Assembly: GCF_026625565.1 (NCBI RefSeq)
Contig: NZ_CP112998.1
Location: forward strand, 560,501-624,500
Source of the DNA: Dyadobacter pollutisoli
GTDB taxonomy: Bacteria; Bacteroidota; Bacteroidia; Cytophagales; Spirosomataceae
DNA: 64,000 nucleotides
Direction of reading: 5' to 3'
Positions 16,323 through 23,549 of this stretch are shown piece by piece (within the stretch, counting starts at the first letter, position 1; each line of letters starts with the position of its first letter). Below the pieces are notes generated by a model, which did not search any database, was not told the DNA's origin, and saw nothing but the letters and a program-made list of their open reading frames with translations. Position numbers and translations under genes: made by a program.

Positions 16323-17975
16323 ATGGCGTCCCAGCTTTTAAAAATCCATCCTTCCGATAATGTAATTGTTGCTTTACGCGATCTGCCGGCAGGCGCGGAC
16401 GTAGCCTGGGATGGTAACCATTATGCGTTGCAGTATGGTGTTTCGGCTAAACATAAATTTGTTACGGAAGACATCGAAACCGGCGGCGCTATCATTATGT
16501 ACGGCGTGCTTGTTGGCCGTGCTACCCAGCCGATCAAAAAGGGCGAGCCGATCACGACATTCAATCTGAAACATGATTCGCGCGATTACAGTACTGCAAA
16601 CCGCCAGCCTTATTCCTACACGCAGCCTGACGTTAGCAAGTGGCAAAATAGGACTTTCAAAGGATATCATCGGGAAGATGGCAGGGTAGGGACTTACAAT
16701 TACTGGCTGGTACTACCACTGGTATTTTGTGAAAACCGCAATGTGCTGATCATGAAGGATGCTTTCGAGCGTGAGCTAGGTTATGCGCAAACGGATATGT
16801 ATCGCGAGCAGGTGAAAGAATTTTTGCATTTATACCAGGCCGGGGATATGAGGAAAATCAAAAGCCTGGAAGCATTTATAGAAAGTCCAGTGGCTAGGAA
16901 GAAACCAGAGCGGCCATTTGCAAATGTCGACGGTATCAAATTCCTGACCCACGAAGGTGGCTGTGGCGGTACCAGGGCTGATGCGAATACATTATGCGCG
17001 CTTTTTGCAGCTTATGCGGTTCATCCTAACGTAGCTGGAATCACGGTTCTGAGCCTGGGTTGCCAGAATTCGGAACTGAAAACTTTGGAAGACGAGATCA
17101 AAAAAAGAGATCCGCATTTCAACAAACCTTTCTTTGCATTTGAACACCAGAAAGGGACTGAATATTCATTAATGTCAGGTGCTATCAAGGAAACATTCAT
17201 GGGTCTAACCAAGATCAATGAGTTTGAACGCAGTGACGCACCATTGTCTAAACTTTCGGTAGGACTTAAATGCGGCGGTTCTGATGGATTTTCAGGCATT
17301 TCTGCCAATCCGGTACTCGGGCATTTGTCTGACCTGGTAGTAGGACTTGGTGGACAAACGTTACTGGCTGAATTTCCGGAATTGAATGGTGTGGAGCAAG
17401 AGCTTTTGAACCGTTGTGTAACCGAAGAAAAAGCGGCCAAATTTGAAAAACTCATGCGGGATTACGCGGGTAAAGCAGAAGCGGTAGGTTCGGCATTTGC
17501 TTTTAATCCTTCTCCGGGAAACATTAAGGATGGTTTGATCACAGACGCAATAAAATCAGCCGGTGCTGCGAAAAAAGGAGGAAATGCATTCATTTCCGAT
17601 GTTTTGAACTACACAGAAAGAGCGACTGAATCGGGTCTTCAACTGGTTTGCACACCTGGTAATGATGTAGAAGCGACCACTGGGCAAACTGCCGCAGGAG
17701 CCAATATTATTCTCTTCACGACCGGTTTGGGAACACCAACAGGTAACCCAATTTGCCCGGTTGCGAAGGTAGCTACCAACACAGCATTAGCAAACAGAAT
17801 GCCGGATGTCATTGACTTTGACTGCGGAGCAGTAGTTGACGGTACGCAAAGCATAGAACAAAACGCAGAAGCCCTGCTCGAATACGTTATCAAAGTAGCC
17901 AGTGGAGACCTCACCAAAGCCCAGCAACTTGGCCAAGACGACTTCATCCCCTGGAAACGAGGCGTATCCCTATAA
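16323..17975 (+). CDS. UxaA-family sugar-acid dehydratase (altronate dehydratase-like)
   Basis: The 550 residues contain an N-terminal SAF-like domain (about 1-85, HPSDNVIVALRDLPAGADV) and a long dehydratase core with the family motifs GGCGGTRADANTLCALF, VLSLGCQNSE, KCGGSDGFSGISANP, TPGNDVEATTGQTAAG and GNPICPVAKVATN. The conserved Cys and His residues bind iron or another metal. Family members dehydrate altronate, galactarate or related acids to 2-keto-3-deoxy acids. The genes downstream suggest the substrate here is a 6-deoxy sugar acid such as L-fuconate, and so this would replace the enolase-type fuconate dehydratase. That assignment is inference. A GC-rich tandem repeat follows the stop directly. 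Confidence 0.85.
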   Translation: MASQLLKIHPSDNVIVALRDLPAGADVAWDGNHYALQYGVSAKHKFVTEDIETGGAIIMYGVLVGRATQPIKKGEPITTFNLKHDSRDYSTANRQPYSYTQPDVSKWQNRTFKGYHREDGRVGTYNYWLVLPLVFCENRNVLIMKDAFERELGYAQTDMYREQVKEFLHLYQAGDMRKIKSLEAFIESPVARKKPERPFANVDGIKFLTHEGGCGGTRADANTLCALFAAYAVHPNVAGITVLSLGCQNSELKTLEDEIKKRDPHFNKPFFAFEHQKGTEYSLMSGAIKETFMGLTKINEFERSDAPLSKLSVGLKCGGSDGFSGISANPVLGHLSDLVVGLGGQTLLAEFPELNGVEQELLNRCVTEEKAAKFEKLMRDYAGKAEAVGSAFAFNPSPGNIKDGLITDAIKSAGAAKKGGNAFISDVLNYTERATESGLQLVCTPGNDVEATTGQTAAGANIILFTTGLGTPTGNPICPVAKVATNTALANRMPDVIDFDCGAVVDGTQSIEQNAEALLEYVIKVASGDLTKAQQLGQDDFIPWKRGVSL

Positions 17976-18284
17976 CCCAGGGCTTCAGCCCTGGGGCCAG
18001 GCAGGAGCCCTGGGGCCAGGCAGGAGACCTAGGGCCAGGCATGAGCCCTGGGGCCAGGCAGGAGACCTGGGGCCAGGCAGGAGACCCTGGGGCCAGGCAG
18101 GAGACCCTGGGGCCAGGCAGGAGACACTGAGGCGAGACCGGAGATGCTGGGGCCAGACCGGAGACCCCTGGTCATGGCCAGAGATGCAGATCCACGCAGC
18201 ATAGAGATGCGGACAGATCAGCCCCCAAGACGGGTAAACACCGAAAGGAAAGAACTTTTCTTACAATCATATAATACGAAGTAC
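17976..18284. other. Inter-cistronic stretch dominated by a GC-rich minisatellite
   Basis: The 309 bp between the UxaA-family stop and the SDR start hold a 9-bp hairpin at 17976-17995, the tandem repeat at 17989-18183, then a non-repetitive 100 bp. Reading frames that cross the repeat (for example 17902-18204) consist of Gly/Pro/Arg repeats and are not genes. Confidence 0.8.
17989..18183. repeat. Tandem repeat, ten units of 19-20 bp
   Basis: Units start at 17989, 18008, 18027, 18046, 18065, 18084, 18104, 18124, 18144 and 18164. The first five are 19 bp and the last five 20 bp, each ending in GAG; the typical unit is CCCTGGGGCCAGGCAGGAG. Units 6 and 7 are identical, and the last three drift toward CCAGACCGGAG and beyond. 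The GC content is clearly higher than in the flanking genes. There are no spacers, so this is a minisatellite rather than CRISPR. Confidence 0.9.
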
Positions 18285-19058
18285 ATGTTTGATTTGAGTG
18301 GTAAAACAGCATTGGTAACAGGGGGAGCTAGCGGAATCGGGCTGGCGATTTCCAAAACCTTTGCCAAACAAGGCGCTTTTGTACATATTCTTGAACTGAA
18401 TATTGACCTCGCCAATCAGGTAGCTAATGAAATCATTGCGGAGGGCGGAAAAGCGGCTGCACATGCACTGGACATTTCCAAACAAGCCGATGTGGTTAAT
18501 GTGGTGAATGCCATTGCATCTGAAAAACCGATCAATATCCTGGTCAACAATGCTGGGATCGCGCACGTTGGAAAGGCAGATACTACCGCTGAAATTGATT
18601 TCGACCGGGTCATTAACATCAATGTAAAAGGCGTTTACAACTGTCTGATGGCTACCATTCCTCATTTAAAAGCGAATGGTGGTGGAGTAGTGCTTAATAT
18701 GGCATCCATTGCAGCGACGGTGGGGATACCCGACCGGTTTGCCTATTCAACAGCCAAAGGGGCAGTTTATTCCATGACATTATCGGTTGCCCGCGATTAC
18801 CTGGGAGACGGTATCAGGTGTAACAGCATTTCGCCGGCCCGTGTCCATACACCTTTTGTAGATGGTTTTATTTCAAAAAATTATCCGGGAAAAGAGGAGG
18901 AAATGTTTGAAAAACTTTCCAAAACACAGCCGATCGGCAGAATGGCCAAGCCCGAAGAAATTGGGGCATTGGCATTATACCTCTGCTCAGACGAAGCGGG
19001 CTTCATCACAGGATGTGATTATCTGATTGACGGAGGATTTGAGAAGCTGAATAATTAG
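18285..19058 (+). CDS. SDR-family oxidoreductase (2-keto-3-deoxy-sugar-acid dehydrogenase candidate)
   Basis: The start ATG at 18285 gives a 257-residue classical short-chain dehydrogenase; a longer frame from 18144 would add residues from the minisatellite and is rejected. The cofactor loop TGGASGIG is at residues 12-19, NNAG at 88-91, catalytic Ser141, Tyr154 and Lys158. The C-terminal DEAGFITGCDYLIDGGF is standard. In the L-fucose oxidation pathway an SDR oxidises 2-keto-3-deoxy-L-fuconate to the 2,4-diketo acid, just before the hydrolase encoded next. L-fucose 1-dehydrogenase is also an SDR in some organisms, so the step is not certain. Confidence 0.88.
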   Translation: MFDLSGKTALVTGGASGIGLAISKTFAKQGAFVHILELNIDLANQVANEIIAEGGKAAAHALDISKQADVVNVVNAIASEKPINILVNNAGIAHVGKADTTAEIDFDRVININVKGVYNCLMATIPHLKANGGGVVLNMASIAATVGIPDRFAYSTAKGAVYSMTLSVARDYLGDGIRCNSISPARVHTPFVDGFISKNYPGKEEEMFEKLSKTQPIGRMAKPEEIGALALYLCSDEAGFITGCDYLIDGGFEKLNN

Positions 19059-19066
19059 AGGATTTA

Positions 19067-19209
19067 GGCCGTCAGCTATCGGCAGTCGGTTATTTGTTTG
19101 CTTGGTGTTTTTATAAAAATTAATATATCTAAAAAAGCTGACGGCCGATCGCCGAAAGCCGAAGTAACCTTAAAAAAATGGCCGAAAGCTGACAGCTGAA
19201 AGCCGAAGT
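19067..19209. repeat. Degenerate direct and inverted repeats before the FAH gene
   Basis: GGCCGTCAGCT at 19067-19077 is the exact inverse of 19136-19146. GAAAGCCGAAGT occurs at 19154-19165 and again at 19198-19209. Several further copies of GCCGAAAGC-like words lie between. The 3' copy ends 6 bp before the start codon of the FAH gene. It looks like a decayed extragenic repeat. Confidence 0.7.
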
Positions 19210-19215
19210 CAAAAT

Positions 19216-20079
19216 ATGAAACTTTTTCGATTTGGTGCATTTGAACAGGAGAAACCTGGCGTAGAACTTGCAGACGGTACAAAACTGGATGTGTCCGCAT
19301 TTGGTGAAGACTACAATGAGAAATTTTTTGCTACCGACGGCCTGGCGCGACTGAGCACGTGGCTGGGTACCAACGCGGATAGCTGCCCCAAAGTAGCCGA
19401 AGGTTTCAGGTACGGTTCATGCGTGGCTCGTCCGTCCAAAATCGTATGCATTGGAATGAACTACGCGAAGCATGCGTACGAGTCTGGCGCAACGGAATTG
19501 CCTAAGGAGCCTATTATTTTCTTCAAATCGACGTCTGCGCTTTGCGGACCTTTTGATCAGGTCATTATTCCGAGAAATTCTGAAAAAACAGACTGGGAAG
19601 TGGAATTGGCAGTGGTGATCGGCAAGAAAGCAAGCTATGTGGAAGAAGCAGATGCGCTGGATTATGTAGCGGGCTATGCAGTCCATAACGATTATTCTGA
19701 ACGCGCATTCCAAATGGAACGCGGAGGACAGTGGGTAAAGGGAAAAAGTAACGATACATTCGCGCCGCTGGGGCCTTACCTGGTTACAGCCGAAGAAGTG
19801 GGTGACGCTAATGCGCTGGATTTATGGCTGATTTTGAATGGAAAGAAAATTCAGGATAGTAATACTTCCGACATGATCTTCCACATTCCTTTTTTAGTAA
19901 GCTATTTAAGCCAATTCATGACTTTGCTTCCGGGGGATGTCATTACAACTGGAACGCCAGCAGGTGTAGGGTTGGGCATGAAGCCTCAGGTTTACCTTAA
20001 ACCAGGTGATGTAGTGGAATTGGGAATTGAAAAACTTGGCGTTCAAAAGCAGGAAGCAATTGCCTGGAAGCCATTATAA
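19216..20079 (+). CDS. Fumarylacetoacetate hydrolase-family protein (2,4-diketo-3-deoxy-sugar-acid hydrolase candidate)
   Basis: The 287-residue protein has an N-terminal domain of about 70 residues and the FAH catalytic fold: IVCIGMNYAKHAYESG, EPIIFFKS, the metal site DWEVELAVVIGKK, VHNDYSERAFQ with basic WVKGKSNDTFAPLGPYLV, and the closing VITTGTPAGVG. The acidic cluster binds Mg or Mn. In this operon the natural role is cleavage of 2,4-diketo-3-deoxy-L-fuconate or -rhamnonate to pyruvate and L-lactate. The next gene begins 2 bp after the stop, so the genes are tightly coupled. Confidence 0.88.
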   Translation: MKLFRFGAFEQEKPGVELADGTKLDVSAFGEDYNEKFFATDGLARLSTWLGTNADSCPKVAEGFRYGSCVARPSKIVCIGMNYAKHAYESGATELPKEPIIFFKSTSALCGPFDQVIIPRNSEKTDWEVELAVVIGKKASYVEEADALDYVAGYAVHNDYSERAFQMERGGQWVKGKSNDTFAPLGPYLVTAEEVGDANALDLWLILNGKKIQDSNTSDMIFHIPFLVSYLSQFMTLLPGDVITTGTPAGVGLGMKPQVYLKPGDVVELGIEKLGVQKQEAIAWKPL

Positions 20080-20080
20080 T

Positions 20081-20911
20081 ATGGTTATTGATTCGCATCA
20101 GCATTTCTGGATATATGACGAGGAGCGGGATTCGTGGATAACTCCTGATATGCAGGTTATCCGCAAAAACTTTCTTGCTGAGGATCTGAGGCCGATTTTG
20201 AAAGCCAATCACGTCGACGGCTGCGTGGCGGTGCAAGCGTCACAATCCGAGTCGGAAACAGATTTTTTGCTGCAACAGGCTGAGGCGAATGGTTTTGTGA
20301 AAGGGGTAGTAGGCTGGGTAGATTTGCGTGCTGACGATTTGTATGGTAAGCTGGAAAAGTACTCGCAATTCGAAAAACTAAAGGGTTTCCGGCATGTAGT
20401 GCAGGGTGAACCCGACGGATTTCTATTGCAGCCCGAATTTATCAAAGGCGTAGGCCAGCTGGTTGCATTTGGATTTACTTATGATATCCTCATCCATCAG
20501 CGTCAGGTCCGGGAGGCGTTCAATTTTGCGGTGAAGCTGCCCAATGTACATTTTGTGCTGGACCACATTGCTAAGCCATTGATCAAAAAAGGAGAAATAC
20601 AGCCCTGGGCGGACGATATAAGGAGACTCGCAGAATTGCCTAATGTACATTGCAAAGTGTCCGGAATGGTTACCGAGGCGGATTGGCAAAACTGGGAAAA
20701 GGAAGATTTCCGGCCTTATCTGGACGTGGTTTTCGAAGCATTTGGTACGGAGAGATTGATGTTTGGTTCCGACTGGCCTGCATGCCTCGTAGCTGCGGAG
20801 TATGAAGGTGCGAAAGGAATCTTGACCGATTATCTCAGCATGTTTTCGGATTCTGAAATGAAACAGGTGATGGGTACGAATGCTATCCGTTTTTATAATC
20901 TTGATTTATAA
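20081..20911 (+). CDS. Amidohydrolase-family lactonase (L-fuconolactonase candidate)
   Basis: The ATG at 20081 gives 276 residues starting MVIDSHQHFWIY, with metal-binding His6 and His8; an in-frame longer start inside the FAH gene is unlikely. Other family motifs are VQASQSESETDFLL, FRHVVQGEPDGFLL, LDHIAKP and the C-terminal FGSDWPACL with the catalytic Asp. This is the COG3618 branch that includes L-fuconolactone and related aldonolactone hydrolases, opening the lactone to the free acid. The gene is 1 bp after the FAH stop and 12 bp before the mutarotase gene. Confidence 0.87.
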   Translation: MVIDSHQHFWIYDEERDSWITPDMQVIRKNFLAEDLRPILKANHVDGCVAVQASQSESETDFLLQQAEANGFVKGVVGWVDLRADDLYGKLEKYSQFEKLKGFRHVVQGEPDGFLLQPEFIKGVGQLVAFGFTYDILIHQRQVREAFNFAVKLPNVHFVLDHIAKPLIKKGEIQPWADDIRRLAELPNVHCKVSGMVTEADWQNWEKEDFRPYLDVVFEAFGTERLMFGSDWPACLVAAEYEGAKGILTDYLSMFSDSEMKQVMGTNAIRFYNLDL

Positions 20912-20923
20912 GGACTTAATAAT

Positions 20924-21262
20924 ATGAAACAGTATTGCCTTGGAGTGGATCTGGTAGACGATCCTGTGATGATAGCAGAATACGAAGATTACCATACAAG
21001 GGTACACCCTGATATTCAGAAGAGCATTACCGATGCAGGCATCACCAGGATGGATATTTTCCGGAGCGGTAACCGCCTCTTTATGATCATGGAGACGGAG
21101 GATGATTTCAGTTTTGAAAATAAAGCACAAATGGATGCTGCCAATCCGAAAGTTCAGGAGTGGGAGCAGCTGATGTGGAAGTACCAGCAAGCATTCCCCC
21201 TGGCCAAGCCGGGGGAGAAGTGGGTGCTGATGGATCAAATATTCGCCCTCAAAGAACAATGA
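20924..21262 (+). CDS. L-rhamnose/L-fucose mutarotase-family protein
   Basis: The 112 residues make up one ferredoxin-like barrel of the RhaM/COG3254 family: an N-terminal YCLGVDLVDDPVMI, YHTRVHPDIQKSI with a conserved His, GITRMDIFRSGNRLFMIME, and the C-terminal NPKVQEWEQLMWKYQ. Members interconvert the alpha and beta anomers of L-rhamnose or L-fucose so that the dehydrogenase is fed. Presence of this enzyme beside a lactonase and a dehydratase is the main reason to read the operon as deoxy-sugar oxidation. Confidence 0.87.
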   Translation: MKQYCLGVDLVDDPVMIAEYEDYHTRVHPDIQKSITDAGITRMDIFRSGNRLFMIMETEDDFSFENKAQMDAANPKVQEWEQLMWKYQQAFPLAKPGEKWVLMDQIFALKEQ

Positions 21263-21291
21263 AAGGATTCGTGAACTAGCATTCGATCAGG

Positions 21292-22074
21292 TTGAGTAGA
21301 TTAGCTTATTTGGTATTCATTTTTGGTTTTTCATTCGCATTGCTTGCATCACAGCCCCGGCGGGCCGTTGAAATTAAGGTAATGAGTTTCAACATCCGCC
21401 ATGGCCTGAATATGGCGGACCAGCCTAATCTGATTGAGATATTAAGGATCATTAAAGAACATAAACCGGATCTGATCGCACTGCAGGCGGTTGACAGCCT
21501 GGTTGATAAAAACAAGGTCCAGTTCCAGCTAAGGCAGATTGCGGTTCAAACCGGCATGCATTATTTATATGGCGTGGCCGACAAATCGGACAATGGATCG
21601 CAGGGAGTGGGGATACTTTCAGCCTGGCCATTTGAAAATGCACAGACTATTGAGCTTCCCAAAACGGCTGGTTCGGATCCCAAAATATTGTTATGTGGCC
21701 TGATCAAACCTGCTCGTGGATTGACATTCAGGTTTTGTAATGCCAGACTCGAATATGCTTCTGTGATGGACAGGGCATTGCAGGCGGCCTATATCAATCA
21801 AATGCTTGTGAATAGCGTACAGCCAGTGGTGCTGGGTATGGATATGGGTGCCAGGCCCAATGAGCAGCCGTACTTCTCGTTCCGTACCAACTGGCACGAT
21901 GCAGCTCAAGGATCACAAATGCGGACCTGGAATGAAGGCTTACCGGGCGACCGGCTGGATTATATTTTTGCATTGCTTAATAATAAGGTACGCGTCAAAA
22001 ATTACAAAGTGGTAAGGAATTACCCGACCGTTTCTGACCATTATCCCATACTTGCCACCATTGAATTTTGGTAA
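21292..22074 (+). CDS. Endonuclease/exonuclease/phosphatase-fold protein with degenerate active site
   Basis: The start is a TTG at 21292. An N-terminal hydrophobic segment (LAYLVFIFGFSFALLAS) is a probable signal peptide, so the protein acts outside the cytoplasm. The EEP fold is clear: MSFNIRHG with Asn34, LIALQAVD at 62-68, DRALQAAY, LGMDMGARP, RLDYIFAL and VSDHYPIL with Asp249-His250. Compared with the family, the Glu of LQEV is Ala66, the His of the TH motif is Arg152, and the Asn of DxN is Gly186. Catalysis of the usual phosphodiester type therefore looks doubtful. It is the sixth gene of the sugar operon and 4 bp before lutA. Confidence 0.85.
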   Translation: MSRLAYLVFIFGFSFALLASQPRRAVEIKVMSFNIRHGLNMADQPNLIEILRIIKEHKPDLIALQAVDSLVDKNKVQFQLRQIAVQTGMHYLYGVADKSDNGSQGVGILSAWPFENAQTIELPKTAGSDPKILLCGLIKPARGLTFRFCNARLEYASVMDRALQAAYINQMLVNSVQPVVLGMDMGARPNEQPYFSFRTNWHDAAQGSQMRTWNEGLPGDRLDYIFALLNNKVRVKNYKVVRNYPTVSDHYPILATIEFW

Positions 22075-22078
22075 ACCA

Positions 22079-22858
22079 ATGAATTACTCAAATTTGAAAA
22101 TCGGATTATTTATTCCCTGTTATGTCGATCAGTTTTATCCGCAGGTTGGGATAGCGACATTGGAATTGCTTGAAAAGCTGGGATGTACCGTCACTTTTCC
22201 GCTGAACCAGACTTGCTGCGGCCAGCCGATGGCTAATTCGGGATTTGAGCACCTGACGAAGGACTGCGACAGGCTGTTTTACGATCAGTTTGCTGACTGC
22301 GACTACGTGGTTTCCCCCTCCGGCAGCTGCGTGCTGCATATTAAGGAGCATTTGAAAGTTGAAAATAAGGTCGACGAATCCAAAGTACTGAGAAAAAGGG
22401 TTTACGAGCTGGTGGAATTTATCACCGATATATTGAAAATTGACTCCATTCAGGCTGAGTTTCCTTACCGGGTAGGGTTACATCAGGGATGTCACGGGCA
22501 GCGTGGGCTTTATCTTTCGCAAATGTCGGAGCTGAATGCGGAGCCATTTTCCAAACCGGTGACACTTCTGAAAAAAGTAAAAGGACTCGAATTGATTGAT
22601 TTGGACCGCACGGATGAATGTTGCGGATTCGGCGGGACGTTTTGTGTAAGTGAAGAGGCGGTTTCCGTCAAAATGGGCAAAGATCGGGTGTCGGATCACA
22701 TCCGTCACAATGCTGAATACATTACTGGTTCAGATATGAGCTGTCTGATGCATTTGGGAGGGATTCTGAAAAGGGGTAATTCCAATGTGCAGATCAAACA
22801 CATTGCAGAAATATTGAACAGCGCTGTTAAAAAACAAATACCGGAGCCCATTATGTGA
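22079..22858 (+). CDS. lutA: LutA/YkgE-type iron-sulfur oxidoreductase subunit
   Basis: The ATG at 22079 gives a 259-residue protein, preferred over an in-frame ATG nine codons upstream that overlaps the previous gene. It carries two CCG domains with the signature Cys-Cys-Gly at residues 46-48 and 181-183 (QTCCGQP and DECCGFGGTFC), which hold the iron-sulfur centre of lactate-oxidising LutABC complexes. It begins 4 bp after the EEP gene and is probably the last gene of the sugar operon. The other subunits, lutB and lutC, lie about 0.7 kb further on beyond a reversed gene. Expected product of the complex is pyruvate from L-lactate. Confidence 0.88.
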   Translation: MNYSNLKIGLFIPCYVDQFYPQVGIATLELLEKLGCTVTFPLNQTCCGQPMANSGFEHLTKDCDRLFYDQFADCDYVVSPSGSCVLHIKEHLKVENKVDESKVLRKRVYELVEFITDILKIDSIQAEFPYRVGLHQGCHGQRGLYLSQMSELNAEPFSKPVTLLKKVKGLELIDLDRTDECCGFGGTFCVSEEAVSVKMGKDRVSDHIRHNAEYITGSDMSCLMHLGGILKRGNSNVQIKHIAEILNSAVKKQIPEPIM

Positions 22859-22870
22859 GCACCGGTATTT
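22836..22870 (+). terminator. Terminator overlapping the lutA stop
   Basis: AAATACCGG at 22836-22844 pairs exactly with 22862-22870, enclosing the lutA stop codon in the loop. The T tract after it is short, so termination may be partial. Confidence 0.5.
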
Positions 22871-22911
22871 TACAAAGTTTACGGAAGTCAGAATCTGAGA
22901 AGAGCCCGTCG

Positions 22912-23307
22912 TTAGTTGATTGAAGAAACAACGCGGCTGGTTGTAGTCAAAATGTCAAACGATTGTGCAGCCTTCTCTTTACCGTCCGTGATTTCGAAGG
23001 TATAAGTACCATCCATCAAGGTCGATAAGTCGAAATACTTCAAATAGTTTGCATCTACACGTCTGTTTTCAGAAAACAAGACATTGTGGTCAGTATCCAG
23101 GATACGAACTACAACTGTTTTTGAAATTGGATTTTTATATGAAACGCGGAATTGCATAGGTTTAACTTGCAGAATGTTCAGCTTGGTAGAAGCTGTTTCG
23201 GTTTTATCTGAAGTAGCGATGTTGTCCTGAGCATTTGAATTAAATGCGGATCCTGATAGAAGCAAGCCAGTCAAGGCTGCGATAATAAGAGTGTTTTTGG
23301 TTTTCAT
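22912..23307 (-). CDS. Small secreted hypothetical protein
   Basis: The 131 residues start with a clean signal peptide (TLIIAALTGLLLSGSAFNSNA, cleavage near residue 26). The mature part is a small beta-rich domain with FRVSYKNPISKTVVVRILDTDHN, LFSENRRVDANYLKYFDLSTL and DGTYTFEITDG. This pattern recalls the secretion-system-associated beta-sandwich folds of Bacteroidota and DUF3244-like proteins, in which a strand pattern for a carbohydrate or redox partner is absent. No function is assigned. It is inserted in reverse orientation between lutA and lutB. A TAATTTTG box lies on the minus strand at 23393-23400. Confidence 0.7.
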   Translation of the reverse strand: MKTKNTLIIAALTGLLLSGSAFNSNAQDNIATSDKTETASTKLNILQVKPMQFRVSYKNPISKTVVVRILDTDHNVLFSENRRVDANYLKYFDLSTLMDGTYTFEITDGKEKAAQSFDILTTTSRVVSSIN

Positions 23308-23392
23308 AGGAGTTAAAATTTAATTGTGTCTAAAAAAAGTTAAAATAAACTTGTTTCAGACTCCGATGCCCCGATCGAAAAACTTTGTAATT

Positions 23393-23400
23393 CAAAATTA
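23393..23400 (-). promoter_or_regulatory. Candidate -7 box for the 22912-23307 gene
   Basis: On the minus strand the bases read TAATTTTG, a match to TAnnTTTG, about 86 bp before the start codon at 23307. No good -33 TTTG is seen. Confidence 0.3.
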
Positions 23401-23549
23401 TAAGATATTGCATTACAATAAAATAGCTTTTTAAAGGATTTTAAAAAGTTGTTTATTAAACAAATTGCAAACTTGGAATAGTACTACGAATGTGAAAAGT
23501 ACAATTCTTATTCTTTATAAAATACTATTATCAAATTGTTAAGATAACT

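Noticed and set aside
17989..18183. Possible CRISPR array
   Set aside because: The repeats are directly adjacent with no unique spacers, the units are only 19-20 bp, and no cas genes are near.
17902..18204. 100-residue Gly/Pro/Arg-rich reading frame across the minisatellite
   Set aside because: It overlaps the end of the dehydratase in another frame and consists of repeat translation; unit length shifts between 19 and 20 bp, so no stable protein repeat would result.
18144..18284. N-terminal extension of the SDR protein
   Set aside because: The extra 47 residues come from the minisatellite and non-conserved DNA; the ATG at 18285 gives the standard SDR start close to the TGGASGIG loop.
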